Below are positions 1-8,345 of a stretch of 64,000 bases of DNA, piece by piece; position 1 is the first letter of the stretch; each line of letters opens with the position of its first letter. The stretch is from NCBI RefSeq assembly GCF_001612965.1, contig NZ_BDBL01000030.1, positions 1 through 64,000 on the forward strand. The letters run 5' to 3'. Made by a program: the position numbers and the translations under genes. This stretch comes from Nocardia kruczakiae NBRC 101016 (GTDB lineage Bacteria; Actinomycetota; Actinomycetes; Mycobacteriales; Mycobacteriaceae). Below the pieces are notes generated by a model, which worked only from the letters and a program-made list of their open reading frames with translations, was not told where the DNA came from and did no database searches.

Positions 1-323
1 GAGCGGGCCGCGAGGACGCGCTGCGGCGTCGCGAGCTCCCACACGCCCGGCAGCGCCCGGGCCACCATGGCGGGGGAGAAGCCGAAGAAGGTCGCTGTCA
101 CGACGCCGGGGCCGACCGGCCCGAACGGCGCCGAGCGACCGCCGAAGTAGCCGCGCCAGAAGCCGCGGAGCCCCGCCTGCTCGAATGCGGTCCGGCATTC
201 CGGGGCGAAATAGGTCACCGCGTGGATCGGCTCGAACAACGTCCACATCTCGCGTGCTGAAATCACCCGCACCCCTTGTCTGTTCGCATCCTCCGGCCAA
301 TGGATCACCTCGATCCTAGGCAT
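1..323 (-). CDS. SCO6745-like protein, C-terminally truncated by the window edge
   Basis: The minus-strand frame is open from an ATG at 323 to the window's left edge and encodes about 107 residues. After a short N-terminus it reads SAREMWTLFEPIHAVTYFAP, followed by a CRTAFEQAGLRGFWRGYFGG stretch. This is the characteristic start of the SCO6745-like actinobacterial family, whose biochemical role is unknown. Family members normally begin close to the SAREMW segment, so a GTG about 19 codons downstream (VISAREMW) is an alternative start. No signal peptide or membrane segment is visible. The gene runs away from the next features and shows no operon link inside the window. Confidence 0.7.
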   Translation of the reverse strand, partial: MPRIEVIHWPEDANRQGVRVISAREMWTLFEPIHAVTYFAPECRTAFEQAGLRGFWRGYFGGRSAPFGPVGPGVVTATFFGFSPAMVARALPGVWELATPQRVLAAR

Positions 324-348
324 CCGGGAACCCGCCACCGAGCCGCCG

Positions 349-552
349 TCAGGTCGGGATGAGCGCGAGGCCGACGATGCCGACGCGGGTGGAGGTCAGC
401 CCGGTCGACAGTTCCGGCAGTGAGGTCGCCGCGGCCAGCACCGTGGCGCCGAACACCACTCCCGACATCCCGCAGCGGCCGAACAGCTCCTCACCGCTGC
501 GCTCGATGTACACCCCCGCCGCCAGGGTGACCACGGCGGCCATGGCGAAGAT
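349..552 (-). pseudogene. remnant of a sodium/calcium (CaCA-type) cation antiporter
   Basis: The last 67 codons of this minus-strand frame read like the conserved alpha-repeat of CaCA/YrbG-type cation antiporters. There is a hydrophobic helix (AAVVTLAAGVYIERSGEE) and then a GATVLAAATSLPELSTGL motif, where GAT-x-ATSLPE is the family signature. An intact protein would continue with several more membrane helices. Here the frame departs from the family right after STRVG and stops nine codons later. Upstream of the fragment the frame no longer resembles a transporter. I therefore read it as a decayed gene, not a small protein. Confidence 0.6.
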
Positions 553-888
553 CGGCACCGGCCGGTGCCGATCCCGCGGCGGGTGGCGTGGTCGGCTTTC
601 GTGGCCGTGGAGTGCCCGGCCGGTTGATCCTGGCCGCCACGGAGCGGCGAATGCTGTAGCGCAGCTCACACCGTCGGCGCGTAGCGTGCCGCGAGCGCGG
701 CCCAGTGTATCGAAAGATGCTGTACGAGAAGTTGTTTCGCCCGATAACTCATCAGCGGGTGTGCCGCCGGTGTAGTGCGGCCGTGAGCGGGTAGCCGCCG
801 GAAGTGCGTAATCGACGGGGGCGGTGGCAGCCGGCGGTGAGACGCCGCTTCGGGAACCGGCCACCGAGATGTGAACCGAGGAGGACTG
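553..888. other. intergenic stretch upstream of the CocE-hydrolase cassette
   Basis: This region holds no convincing coding frame. Short frames on both strands lack family motifs and appear to be shadows. It separates the antiporter remnant from the cassette starting at 889 and presumably carries that cassette's promoter. I could not pick out a clear -35/-10 pair. Some of the sequence next to 552 may be further decayed antiporter DNA. Confidence 0.4.
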
Positions 889-2913
889 ATGCGGACGGTG
901 ACGTCCATGCCGCAGCAGATCACCGTGGACGAACAGGTGTGGATCCCGATGCCGGACGGGGTGCGGCTGGCCGCCAAGATATGGCGGCCGATCGCCTCCG
1001 ATGACGCCCCGGTGCCCGGCATCCTCGAATACATCCCGTATCGCAAACGGGACCTGAGCGCGGTGCGGGATTCGATTCACCACCCGTATCTCGCCGGACA
1101 CGGCTACGGCTGTGTCCGGGTCGACCTGCGCGGCACCGGCGAGTCGGAGGGAGTGCTCGCCGACGAGTACCTCGAACAGGAGCACCTCGACGCCGAAGCG
1201 GTGCTCGCCTGGATGGCGGCGCAGCCGTGGTGCAACGGCCGGCTCGGCATGATGGGTATCTCCTGGGGCGGTTTCAACGCGCTGCAGGTGGCCGCCCGCA
1301 AACCCGCGGGTCTCGAGGCGATCGTGATCTCCTCGTTCACCGACGATCGCTATTCCGACGACATGCACTACATGGGCGGCGCCCTGCTCTCGGACAACAT
1401 CGCCGAATCCGCGACGATGTTCGCCTACAGCACGCTGCCGCCCGATCCCGCGCTGGTCGGTGACCGCTGGCGGGAGATGTGGCTGGAGCGGCTGGAGAAC
1501 TGCAGCCTCTGGGCCGCGAATTGGCTCGAGCACCAGCGCCGCGACGACTACTGGCGACGCGCGTCGGTCTGCGAGAACTACGCCGACGTCCAGATTCCCG
1601 TGCTCGCCTCCAGCGGCTGGGCCGACGGCTATTCGAACGCCGTCGCACGGCTGCTCGAGAATCTGGAAGTCCCGCGTAAGGGCCTCATCGGTCCGTGGTC
1701 GCACAAATATCCGCATCTCGGCGAACCCGGCCCCGCGATCGGCTACCTGCAGGAGGTGGTGCGCTGGTGGGACCACTGGCTGCGCGATATCGACAACGAT
1801 GTGATGGACGGTCCGATGCTGCGGACGTGGATGCAGGACAGTGTCCCGCCGTCCACGTCGTACGAACAGCGGCCCGGCCGCTGGGTCGGTGAGCCCGCGT
1901 GGCCCTCGCCGCACGTACGGGCCGTGGCGCACCCGCTGGCCCGTAACCGGATCACGCGCCCGGACGAGCCGGTGACCCCGGCGGCTCTCGCGGTCGAGTC
2001 GCCGCTGTCGGTGGGGCAGTTCGCCGGGAAGTGGGCGTCCTACAGCGCGCCCCCGGATCTGCCCTACGACCAGCGCGAAGAGGACGGCGGCTCGCTGGTG
2101 TTCGACACCGACGAGCTGACCGAACGCTGCGAGATCCTGGGCGCGCCGACCGTGACGCTGGAGGTGTCGGCCGACAAGCCGGTGGCGATGATCGCGGCCA
2201 GACTCTCGGACGTCGCCCCGGACGGCCGCGCGACCCGGGTGACCTACGGCCTGCTGAATCTGACCCACCGCGACGGCCACGACGAACCGGAACCGCTGGA
2301 ACCGGGCCGCCGCTACCGCGTCACCGTGCAGCTCAATGCCGTGGCCCAGGCCTTTCCGGCGGGTCACCGGATCCGGTTGTCGCTGTCGACGTCGTACTGG
2401 CCGCTGGCGTGGCCACCGCCGGAACCCGCCCTCGTCACCGTGTACACCGAGGGCAGCGCCCTGACGCTGCCGATCCGGCCGATCGCCGAATCCGACGATG
2501 TCGCGGTGCGGCCGTTCGAGGAACCCGAAGGCGCCGAGCCGATGCCCACCACCCGGATCAGGCCGGGGGAGCAGAAGTGGACGGTCTCGCGCGATCTGAT
2601 CGACTACCGTTCCGCACTCGACATCGTCAAGGACGCCGGCCTGATCCGCTTCGACGAGCACGATCTCGACGTCGACCGCCGCGTCCACGAACGCTACAGC
2701 TGGAAGGCGGACGAATTCTGTTCCGCCACAGCGGAAACGTCGTGGTCGATGAGTTTCGCCCGGGGCGACTGGCGGGCCCGCACCGAAACCCGGACCCGCG
2801 TCACCTGTACCCCGACCGATTTCTACGTCCATGCCGAACTCGACGGATTCGAGGGCGAACAGCGAATGTTCTCGCGGAACTGGAAGAGGGTGATTCCCCG
2901 TGACCACGTGTGA
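889..2913 (+). CDS. CocE/NonD family serine hydrolase
   Basis: The 674-residue product is an alpha/beta hydrolase of the X-Pro dipeptidyl-peptidase/CocE type, which cleaves esters or amides with a catalytic Ser-Asp-His triad. The N-terminal domain opens with WIPMPDGVRLAAKIWRP. Its nucleophile motif is GISWGG (Ser about residue 125), GWADGY probably carries the Asp and PWSHKYPH the His. The second half is the jelly-roll domain (RLSDVAPDGRATRVTYG; FPAGHRIRLSLS). The ATG at 889 was chosen over the GTG at 871 because an AGGAGGA ribosome site precedes it. The stop overlaps the next gene by 14 bases, so it is probably co-translated with the HSL hydrolase and the ATP-grasp ligase. No signal peptide is seen, so a cytoplasmic location is likely. 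The substrate is unknown. Confidence 0.9.
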   Translation: MRTVTSMPQQITVDEQVWIPMPDGVRLAAKIWRPIASDDAPVPGILEYIPYRKRDLSAVRDSIHHPYLAGHGYGCVRVDLRGTGESEGVLADEYLEQEHLDAEAVLAWMAAQPWCNGRLGMMGISWGGFNALQVAARKPAGLEAIVISSFTDDRYSDDMHYMGGALLSDNIAESATMFAYSTLPPDPALVGDRWREMWLERLENCSLWAANWLEHQRRDDYWRRASVCENYADVQIPVLASSGWADGYSNAVARLLENLEVPRKGLIGPWSHKYPHLGEPGPAIGYLQEVVRWWDHWLRDIDNDVMDGPMLRTWMQDSVPPSTSYEQRPGRWVGEPAWPSPHVRAVAHPLARNRITRPDEPVTPAALAVESPLSVGQFAGKWASYSAPPDLPYDQREEDGGSLVFDTDELTERCEILGAPTVTLEVSADKPVAMIAARLSDVAPDGRATRVTYGLLNLTHRDGHDEPEPLEPGRRYRVTVQLNAVAQAFPAGHRIRLSLSTSYWPLAWPPPEPALVTVYTEGSALTLPIRPIAESDDVAVRPFEEPEGAEPMPTTRIRPGEQKWTVSRDLIDYRSALDIVKDAGLIRFDEHDLDVDRRVHERYSWKADEFCSATAETSWSMSFARGDWRARTETRTRVTCTPTDFYVHAELDGFEGEQRMFSRNWKRVIPRDHV

Positions 2914-3910
2914 CCTGGAACCGGTAGGACCGGTGAATCATGCGAAACCGAGCCTGCGCAGCCGCATGCTGATCGCCGGCATGCGAATGACGCACGCGGA
3001 CAAGACCTTTGCCGACGCGCACGCGCTGCGGGAGAGTATCCGCAAGAGCCAGCGGCCCGACCGGGACCGCCCGCCGGCCGAATTGCACACCCACTACTGG
3101 GTGACGCGCCGGAACATGCGGGGCCGGCCCGTGTACACCATCCGGCCGCTCGAGGGCGGCACCTCCCGCCACGTGCTCTACCTGCACGGCGGCGCCTACG
3201 TCCATCAGATCCAGCACGATCACTGGAAATTCCTGGCCCGCCTGGTCGACCGGACCGGATGCACGGTCACCGTGCCGCTCTATCCGCTGGCCCCCGCGCA
3301 CCACGGCGACGACACGGTGGCGATGGTGCGCGCGGTGCACGACGAGGTCTTCGCGCATACCGCGTCGGAGAACAAGGTGTTCATGGGTGATTCCGCCGGT
3401 GCCGCGCTGGCGCTGGTGCTGGCGCGCCAACTCGGCGCGACGGAGGCCGTGACACCCAAGGAGGTCGTGATGATCTCCCCATGGCTCGATGTCACCATGA
3501 CCGATCCCATGGCCCGGGCTCTCGATCCGTGCGACCCCTATCTCGGTGTCGCGGGACTGGCCGAGGCCGGTCGCCTGTACGCCGGCGAGCTCGACCGGCG
3601 CGATCCGATGATCAGTCCGCTGAATGCGCCCGCCGCGACGCCCGGGCGACTCAGCCTGTTCGTCGGCACTCGCGACCTCCTGCTGGCCGATGCCCGCCGT
3701 TTCCGGGCGCGGTGCGTGCGCGAGGGGGTCGACCTCGGTTACTTCGAATATCCGGGGATGTTCCACGCGTGGCATCTCTCGGATGTGCCCGAGGCCCGGC
3801 ACGCGATGCGCCGGCTGGTGCGGCTCGTCCAGCGCCCGGCGCCCCGGACCGACGCCGGGGAATCGATGTACGCGCCCGCGGGGAATATTTCGACCAGAGG
3901 AGACGTGTGA
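2900..3910 (+). CDS. alpha/beta hydrolase, HSL (GDXG) family
   Basis: This 336-residue esterase/lipase has the hormone-sensitive-lipase signatures. HGGAY (about 96-100) forms the oxyanion hole, GDSAG carries the nucleophile Ser (about 165), GTRDLLLADAR the Asp, and GMFHAWHL the His. The GTG start at 2900 lies inside the end of the CocE gene, and the stop (TGA 3908-3910) overlaps the GTG start of the ATP-grasp gene at 3907, which indicates tight translational coupling. Known family members hydrolyse short acyl esters. Sitting between another hydrolase and a carboxylate ligase, it may edit or release a conjugate made by the ligase, but that is inference. Confidence 0.88.
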   Translation: MTTCDLEPVGPVNHAKPSLRSRMLIAGMRMTHADKTFADAHALRESIRKSQRPDRDRPPAELHTHYWVTRRNMRGRPVYTIRPLEGGTSRHVLYLHGGAYVHQIQHDHWKFLARLVDRTGCTVTVPLYPLAPAHHGDDTVAMVRAVHDEVFAHTASENKVFMGDSAGAALALVLARQLGATEAVTPKEVVMISPWLDVTMTDPMARALDPCDPYLGVAGLAEAGRLYAGELDRRDPMISPLNAPAATPGRLSLFVGTRDLLLADARRFRARCVREGVDLGYFEYPGMFHAWHLSDVPEARHAMRRLVRLVQRPAPRTDAGESMYAPAGNISTRGDV

Positions 3911-5196
3911 ATACTGCCGATATCTTCGTGATCGGTCTCGACGACGGAAATCTGCGCACTCTCGACCTGATTCCGGACGCGCAGCGATACCGATTCCATC
4001 CGTTGCTCGGGATCGAGGAAACCCAGGAGGGTGAGATTCCGATCGAGGACCTGCTGCACAAAGCGGAGGACACCCTGAAGGGCTTCGACGGGGATATCGC
4101 GGCCGTCGTCGGCTACTGGGATTTCCCGGTGACCGCCCTGGTTCCGATGTTGTGTGAGCGGTTCGGATTGCCCAGCGCCGATCTCGAGGCGGTGGTCAAG
4201 TGCGAGCACAAATATTGGAGCCGGATCGAGCAGAGCAAGGTGATCGACGAGATTCCGAAGTTCGGGATCGTCGACCTCGACGGCGAGGCCCGCCTGCCCG
4301 AGGGGATGACGTATCCGGTGTGGCTCAAGCCCGTCAAGTCCTTCTCCTCGGAACTGGCGTTCCACGTGCACGACGACCGCGAGTTCGAGGCGGCGGTCGA
4401 ACAGATCCGCGCGGGTGTCGGCCGGGTCGGCAAACCGTTCGAATTCGTTCTCGACCGGATCGACCTTCCGCCGGAGATCGCCGCGATCGGCGGCCAGGCA
4501 TGTCTGGCCGAGGAAACGCTCACCGGCGTGCAGGCGGCGACCGAGGGATACGTCTATCGCGGCCGGGTCACCGTGAACGGCGCCCTGGATTCGATCAACT
4601 ACCCGCAGACGCCGTGTTTCCTCCGGCATCAATATCCGTCCCAGTTGCCGCCCGAGATCGTGGCGCGGATGACCGATATCTCCGAGCGCGTCATATCGCA
4701 AATGGGCCTGGACAATTCGACGTTCAGCATCGAATTCTTCTGCGAGCCGGACACCGGACGGGTGTCGGTGCTCGAGATCAACGCCCGCCATTCGCAATCG
4801 CACGCCGACATGTTCTACGCCGTGGACGGCGTGCCCAACCACCACTGCATGGTGCGTCTGGGCCTCGGCCTCGATCCGCGGTTGCCGAAGGGACAGGGCC
4901 GCTACGACATCGCCGCCAAGTGCTACTACCGCCGTTTCTCCGACGGGATCGTGACCAGAGTTCCCACGGCCGCGGAGATCGAGCGGATCCAGGACGACAT
5001 CCCCGGCGTCACCATCGAAGTGGTTCCCGCCGAAGGAATCCGGCTGTCGGAGATGCCCGCGCAGGACAGCTACAGCTACGAACTGGCGGACATCTTCATC
5101 GGCGCCGACAGCGAAGCGGATCTGGTCGGCAAATACGAACGCTGCGTCGACGCCTTGCATTTCGAATTCGACGACGTGGACGACGAGGCGGACTAG
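3907..5196 (+). CDS. ATP-grasp carboxylate-amine/thiol ligase family protein
   Basis: This 429-residue protein has ATP-grasp architecture. It has an N-terminal Rossmann-like pre-ATP segment (ADIFVIGLDDGNLRTLDLIP), a central ATP-binding region (YPVWLKPVKSFSSELAFHV, with the ATP-contacting Lys), and a C-terminal metal site (STFSIEFFCEPDTG, then SVLEINARHSQSHADMF, where Glu and Asn would bind Mg2+). ATP-grasp enzymes activate a carboxylate as acyl phosphate and join it to an amine, thiol or other nucleophile. The GTG start at 3907 overlaps the previous stop (GTGA). It is the last gene of a three-gene cassette with two hydrolases and faces a convergent methyltransferase. I do not recognise a specific subfamily or substrate. 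Confidence 0.8.
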   Translation: MNTADIFVIGLDDGNLRTLDLIPDAQRYRFHPLLGIEETQEGEIPIEDLLHKAEDTLKGFDGDIAAVVGYWDFPVTALVPMLCERFGLPSADLEAVVKCEHKYWSRIEQSKVIDEIPKFGIVDLDGEARLPEGMTYPVWLKPVKSFSSELAFHVHDDREFEAAVEQIRAGVGRVGKPFEFVLDRIDLPPEIAAIGGQACLAEETLTGVQAATEGYVYRGRVTVNGALDSINYPQTPCFLRHQYPSQLPPEIVARMTDISERVISQMGLDNSTFSIEFFCEPDTGRVSVLEINARHSQSHADMFYAVDGVPNHHCMVRLGLGLDPRLPKGQGRYDIAAKCYYRRFSDGIVTRVPTAAEIERIQDDIPGVTIEVVPAEGIRLSEMPAQDSYSYELADIFIGADSEADLVGKYERCVDALHFEFDDVDDEAD

Positions 5197-5205
5197 GCGC
5201 AGCGC

Positions 5206-5835
5206 TCACCGTCGGCGCGCGGTGCCGACGACCAGGGGCACGATGGTCGGCATCATTGTCGGCATCCGGGTGTGCGCGATGTCCTCGACAGCGAAATCCG
5301 CTGCCGCGAGCAGGCTTTCGAAGTCCCGATTGGCGTGGCAGCCGTCCGCGAGGCGTCGTTGCAGCGGTGTCAGCACGTCCTGGACGCCGGCGCGCAGGCC
5401 GGTGCCGCGGACGTGTTCGTGGAACAGGAACCGGCCGCCGGGCTGCAGCACGCGATGCACTTCGCGCAGCGCCCGGGCCGGATCGCGCACCGAACAGAAC
5501 ACCAGCGACGCGGTGACCGTGTCGAAACTGGCCGCCGGGAAATCCAGCCGGTGCGCGTCGCCGTCCACGACGGTGACGGGCCCGGCGACGGTGTCGGCGC
5601 GTGCCGTCAATCGGGCGCGCAGTGCCGGATTCGGTTCGAGCAGGACGAGTTCGTCCAGGCCGTCCGGGTAATGCGAGATCGACAGTCCGTCGCCGGCCCC
5701 GATTTCGAGGGTGCGACCGGAGGCGCGGCAGAGCTGGGCCCGGCGCAGGTCGGCCTGTCCGGCACGTTCGACGCGGGACATGAAGCCCGGATACCAGCTG
5801 GCGAAGATGCGTTGGCCGAGAGTTGCGGTGGTCAT
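5206..5835 (-). CDS. class I SAM-dependent methyltransferase
   Basis: The 209-residue protein has the Rossmann SAM-binding motif I (LEIGAGDGLSISHYP), a motif II acidic strand (LVLLEPNPALRARL) and the post-motif VTVVDGDAHRLDFP, followed by FDTVTASLVFCSV and an LQPGGRFLFHEH strand. This is the UbiE/Methyltransf_11 pattern. It is transcribed towards the ATP-grasp gene, and the stops are 9 bases apart. It is divergent from the hydrolase-LuxR gene across a 108-bp region with a perfect palindrome, so that regulator may control it. The methyl acceptor cannot be deduced. Confidence 0.85.
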   Translation of the reverse strand: MTTATLGQRIFASWYPGFMSRVERAGQADLRRAQLCRASGRTLEIGAGDGLSISHYPDGLDELVLLEPNPALRARLTARADTVAGPVTVVDGDAHRLDFPAASFDTVTASLVFCSVRDPARALREVHRVLQPGGRFLFHEHVRGTGLRAGVQDVLTPLQRRLADGCHANRDFESLLAAADFAVEDIAHTRMPTMMPTIVPLVVGTARRR

Positions 5836-5870
5836 GGGAACGAGTGTGGCGGGCGGCGGCCCTTCGCGTC

Positions 5871-5888
5871 ATGGCCCGTTCGGGCCAT
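5871..5888. promoter_or_regulatory. perfect palindrome in the methyltransferase / hydrolase-LuxR divergent promoter
   Basis: ATGGCCCG-TT-CGGGCCAT is an 18-bp inverted repeat with no mismatch. It overlaps a CATAAT sequence (5886-5891) that resembles a -10 box for the rightward gene. LuxR-type HTH proteins bind dyads of about this size, and the LuxR-fusion gene begins 55 bases further on. It is therefore a plausible autoregulatory operator, inferred from sequence only. Confidence 0.5.
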
Positions 5889-5943
5889 AATCGATGCCGG
5901 ATGATGCGCCGGCCTCGACGGCCGCCGCACGAGAGGTGGCAGC

Positions 5944-6987
5944 ATGGTGGGCGCCGAGGAGCAGGTGGTCCAGCGGGTGCGGACCGTCGGCGGCGAGGTC
6001 GCCTGTTCGGTGGTCGGCAGCGGTCCCGCGCTGTTGATCGGCGGATGGTGGTGCAGCCACCTGATCCTCAACTGGAAGGATCCGTTGTTCCGGGCCTTCA
6101 TGTCCCGGCTGGCGACTCGGTTCACCGTCATCCGATACGACCAGCCCGGGCGCGGCATGTCCGCGACCGCGGCGCCGGTCGATCCGGATGGTGAAATCGC
6201 CGTGACCGCGGACATCGTCGATGCGCTGGGGTTCGAGCGCGTCGCGGTGCTCGGCGCGTCGTCGGGCTCGGCGGTCGCAGCCGGACTCGCGGCCCGGTTG
6301 CCCCGCCGGGTCCATCGGCTCGTCCTCTACGGGTCGTTCGCCCGCGGCGCGGACATCGCGCCGGAGGGAGCGCGCCGCGCGCTGGTGGATGCGATTTCCG
6401 CGCACTGGGGCCTGGGCTCCCGTTTGCTGGCCGATGTGTTCGTCCCCGGCGCCGACAGCGCCGAACGCGAGCGGTTCGCCCGCTTCCAGCGGCTGTCCGC
6501 GACGGCCGAGCAGGCCGCGCAATCATTGTCCGCCACATACGAACTCGACGCCACCGAGTACCTGGCGGCCGTGACCGTCCCGACCACCGTGCTGCACCGC
6601 AAGCACGATCGCGCGGTGCCGTTCGCCCTCGGTGTCGACGTCGCCCGCCGCGTGCGTCGCGCGACCTTCGTCGAACTGTACGGTGAGGACCATTTCCCGT
6701 GGCGCGGTGACGCGACCGCCGTCGCCGACGCGATCCTGCGCGCGCTGGGATATCCGGTGCGATCCCAGCCGTTGCCGCCGGGTCCCGAAGCGGTGACCGA
6801 TCGCGAGCGCGAGATTCTGCGCCTGGTGGCCGAGGGGCTGACCGACGCGCAGATCGGCGAGCGGCTGACCTTGAGTCCCCATACCGTGCACCGGCACGTC
6901 GCCAACGCGCGCACCAAACTCGGTGTCCGTTCCCGCGCCGCCGCCTCGGCTGCCATCCGCACCGATCGCCCCGGCCGCACCTCCTGA
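5944..6987 (+). CDS. alpha/beta hydrolase fused to a LuxR-type DNA-binding domain
   Basis: This 347-residue protein joins two modules. Residues 1 to about 270 are an alpha/beta hydrolase: RYDQPGRGMS strand, VAVLGASSGSAVAAGLA with a GASSG nucleophile elbow, and GEDHFPW as the likely catalytic His segment. Residues from about 280 form a LuxR/GerE HTH: VTDREREILRLVAEGLTDAQ, then IGERLTLSPHTVHRHVANA. It looks like a one-component regulator whose sensor is an esterase or lactonase-like fold. With Ser and His apparently retained, it might hydrolyse its own ligand. The ATG at 5944 follows a GAGAGGTGG-like ribosome site. The palindrome at 5871-5888 is a candidate target. The ligand is unknown. Confidence 0.85.
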   Translation: MVGAEEQVVQRVRTVGGEVACSVVGSGPALLIGGWWCSHLILNWKDPLFRAFMSRLATRFTVIRYDQPGRGMSATAAPVDPDGEIAVTADIVDALGFERVAVLGASSGSAVAAGLAARLPRRVHRLVLYGSFARGADIAPEGARRALVDAISAHWGLGSRLLADVFVPGADSAERERFARFQRLSATAEQAAQSLSATYELDATEYLAAVTVPTTVLHRKHDRAVPFALGVDVARRVRRATFVELYGEDHFPWRGDATAVADAILRALGYPVRSQPLPPGPEAVTDREREILRLVAEGLTDAQIGERLTLSPHTVHRHVANARTKLGVRSRAAASAAIRTDRPGRTS

Positions 6988-7085
6988 TCCCGCCGCGCGC
7001 CCGGGTTCATCGCGGCGACACCGGGTAGCCCGACAGTGTCGGCCGATCGGACGGCACCGAACGACAGTTGTGGAATGGAGTTGAT

Positions 7086-7490
7086 ATGCGCTTCGATCCC
7101 CTCCGTGCGGCGGCGCGCGTGCTGATGGGCTCCACCTACGCGGTACTCGGTGCGGACGCGTTGCGTGCGCCCGGACCTCGGCCGGAGGCGGCGGCGCCGA
7201 CCCTCGCCGCGGTGCGCTCGGTCGTGCCGCTGCCCGAGGACGACAAGCTGCTGGTACAGGTCAATGCGGGCGTTCAGGTGGCCGGTGGCGTATTGCTGGC
7301 ACTGGGCACACTGCCCCGCCTGTCGGCGCTGGCTCTCATCGCCTCGATGGTGCCGACAACCATTGCGGGACATGCGTTCTGGGCGATCGACGACCCCGGC
7401 GCGCGGAAGCCGCAACAGGTGCAGTTCCACAAGAACATGGCGATGATCGGCGGGCTGCTGTTCGTCGCCTCGGAGAAGCGGGGCGGTTGA
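7086..7490 (+). CDS. DoxX family membrane protein
   Basis: This is a 134-residue small membrane protein of the DoxX family, with about four hydrophobic segments: VLMGSTYAVLGADAL, LLVQVNAGVQVAGGVLLALG, LSALALIASMVPTTIAG and MAMIGGLLFVAS. The FHKNMAMIGGLL end is typical of the family. The ATG at 7086 is chosen over the upstream in-frame start at 7068 because GGAG lies five bases before it. DoxX proteins are often linked to redox or thiol homeostasis, but this copy's role cannot be told from context. The SigF-type sigma gene lies convergently, with stops 9 bases apart. Confidence 0.8.
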   Translation: MRFDPLRAAARVLMGSTYAVLGADALRAPGPRPEAAAPTLAAVRSVVPLPEDDKLLVQVNAGVQVAGGVLLALGTLPRLSALALIASMVPTTIAGHAFWAIDDPGARKPQQVQFHKNMAMIGGLLFVASEKRGG

Positions 7491-7499
7491 CCGCCGCGG

Positions 7500-8345
7500 C
7501 TACGGTCGCATCTGCGCGACCGAGTCCTCCGGTGTACTCCACACCCCGTCGCGCAGCGTATCCAGAATGCGGGTCAGCAGTCGTGACACGTGCATCTGGG
7601 ATACCCCGAAGTGCTCGGCGATCTCCGATTGGGTTTTCGATTCGAAGAATCGCAGGACGAGGATATCGCGGTCGCGCTGCGGCAGATCGGCGATGAGCGG
7701 CCGGACCGCGGCGGCCTGCTCGAGCAGTTCGTAGCAGGGTTCGTCGACGCCCAGCGCGGCGGCCGCCGCGGACGGTGCGTCGTCGCGCTCGGTCCGGGCG
7801 GCGTCGAGGGAATCGCACTGGTAGACGTTGGCGGCGACGAGAGCCTGGGTGATGTCGATGATGTCGACATCCAGCTCGGCGGCCAGTTCCCGGGCATTGG
7901 GCGCACGGCCCAGGCGCTGGGTGAGCGGATCGCCGGCCTTCACGATCCGGTGGCGCAGTTCCTTGTAGCGGCGGGGTACGCGGGCCGCCCAGGTGTGGTC
8001 GCGGAAATGTTTGCGCACCTCACCCATGATGGTGGGAACGGCGAACCCGAGGAACGGCGCGCCACGGCCCGGATCGAAGCGGTCGACGGCGAGAACCAGC
8101 CCCATGCGGGCGGTCTGCAGCAGGTCGTCGTAGGCTTCGCCGCGGTTGAGGTAGCGGCGCGCGATGTGCTCGGCCAGCGGCAGGCACAATTCGATGATGT
8201 GCTCGCGCAGTGCCCGCCGGTGCGGGTCGGTGGCGTCGAGGTCGGCGAGTTTGTCGAACCACGGTTCGATGTTGTCGTAGCTGTCGCTACGCGACCGGGC
8301 GCCTCCGGTCCGGTGGGTTCGTGCGGGGTGTGTCATTCGGGCCAC
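7500..8345 (-). CDS. SigF/SigB-type alternative RNA polymerase sigma factor
   Basis: The 281-residue protein belongs to the sigma-B/F/G group that directs general-stress or developmental transcription. Region 2 is visible as YLNRGEAYDDLLQTARMGL and GFAVPTIMGEVRKHFRDHTW (residues about 65-130). Region 3 carries LTQRLGRAPNARELAAELDV, and region 4 has LPQRDRDILVLRFFESKTQS followed by the HTH EIAEHFGVSQMHVSRLL. No anti-sigma or anti-anti-sigma gene is adjacent, which is unusual for this group, where the partner kinase often precedes the sigma gene. The divergent neighbour is a PAS-ANTAR protein. The first in-frame start was kept, and a later one near SRSDSYDNIEPW is possible. Confidence 0.88.
   Translation of the reverse strand: MARMTHPARTHRTGGARSRSDSYDNIEPWFDKLADLDATDPHRRALREHIIELCLPLAEHIARRYLNRGEAYDDLLQTARMGLVLAVDRFDPGRGAPFLGFAVPTIMGEVRKHFRDHTWAARVPRRYKELRHRIVKAGDPLTQRLGRAPNARELAAELDVDIIDITQALVAANVYQCDSLDAARTERDDAPSAAAAALGVDEPCYELLEQAAAVRPLIADLPQRDRDILVLRFFESKTQSEIAEHFGVSQMHVSRLLTRILDTLRDGVWSTPEDSVAQMRP

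Noticed and set aside
349..2907. Long 852-codon minus-strand frame
   Set aside because: It is the antisense of the CocE-type hydrolase over most of its length, kept open by G/C bias. Only its last 67 codons resemble a real protein, and these are listed as a remnant.
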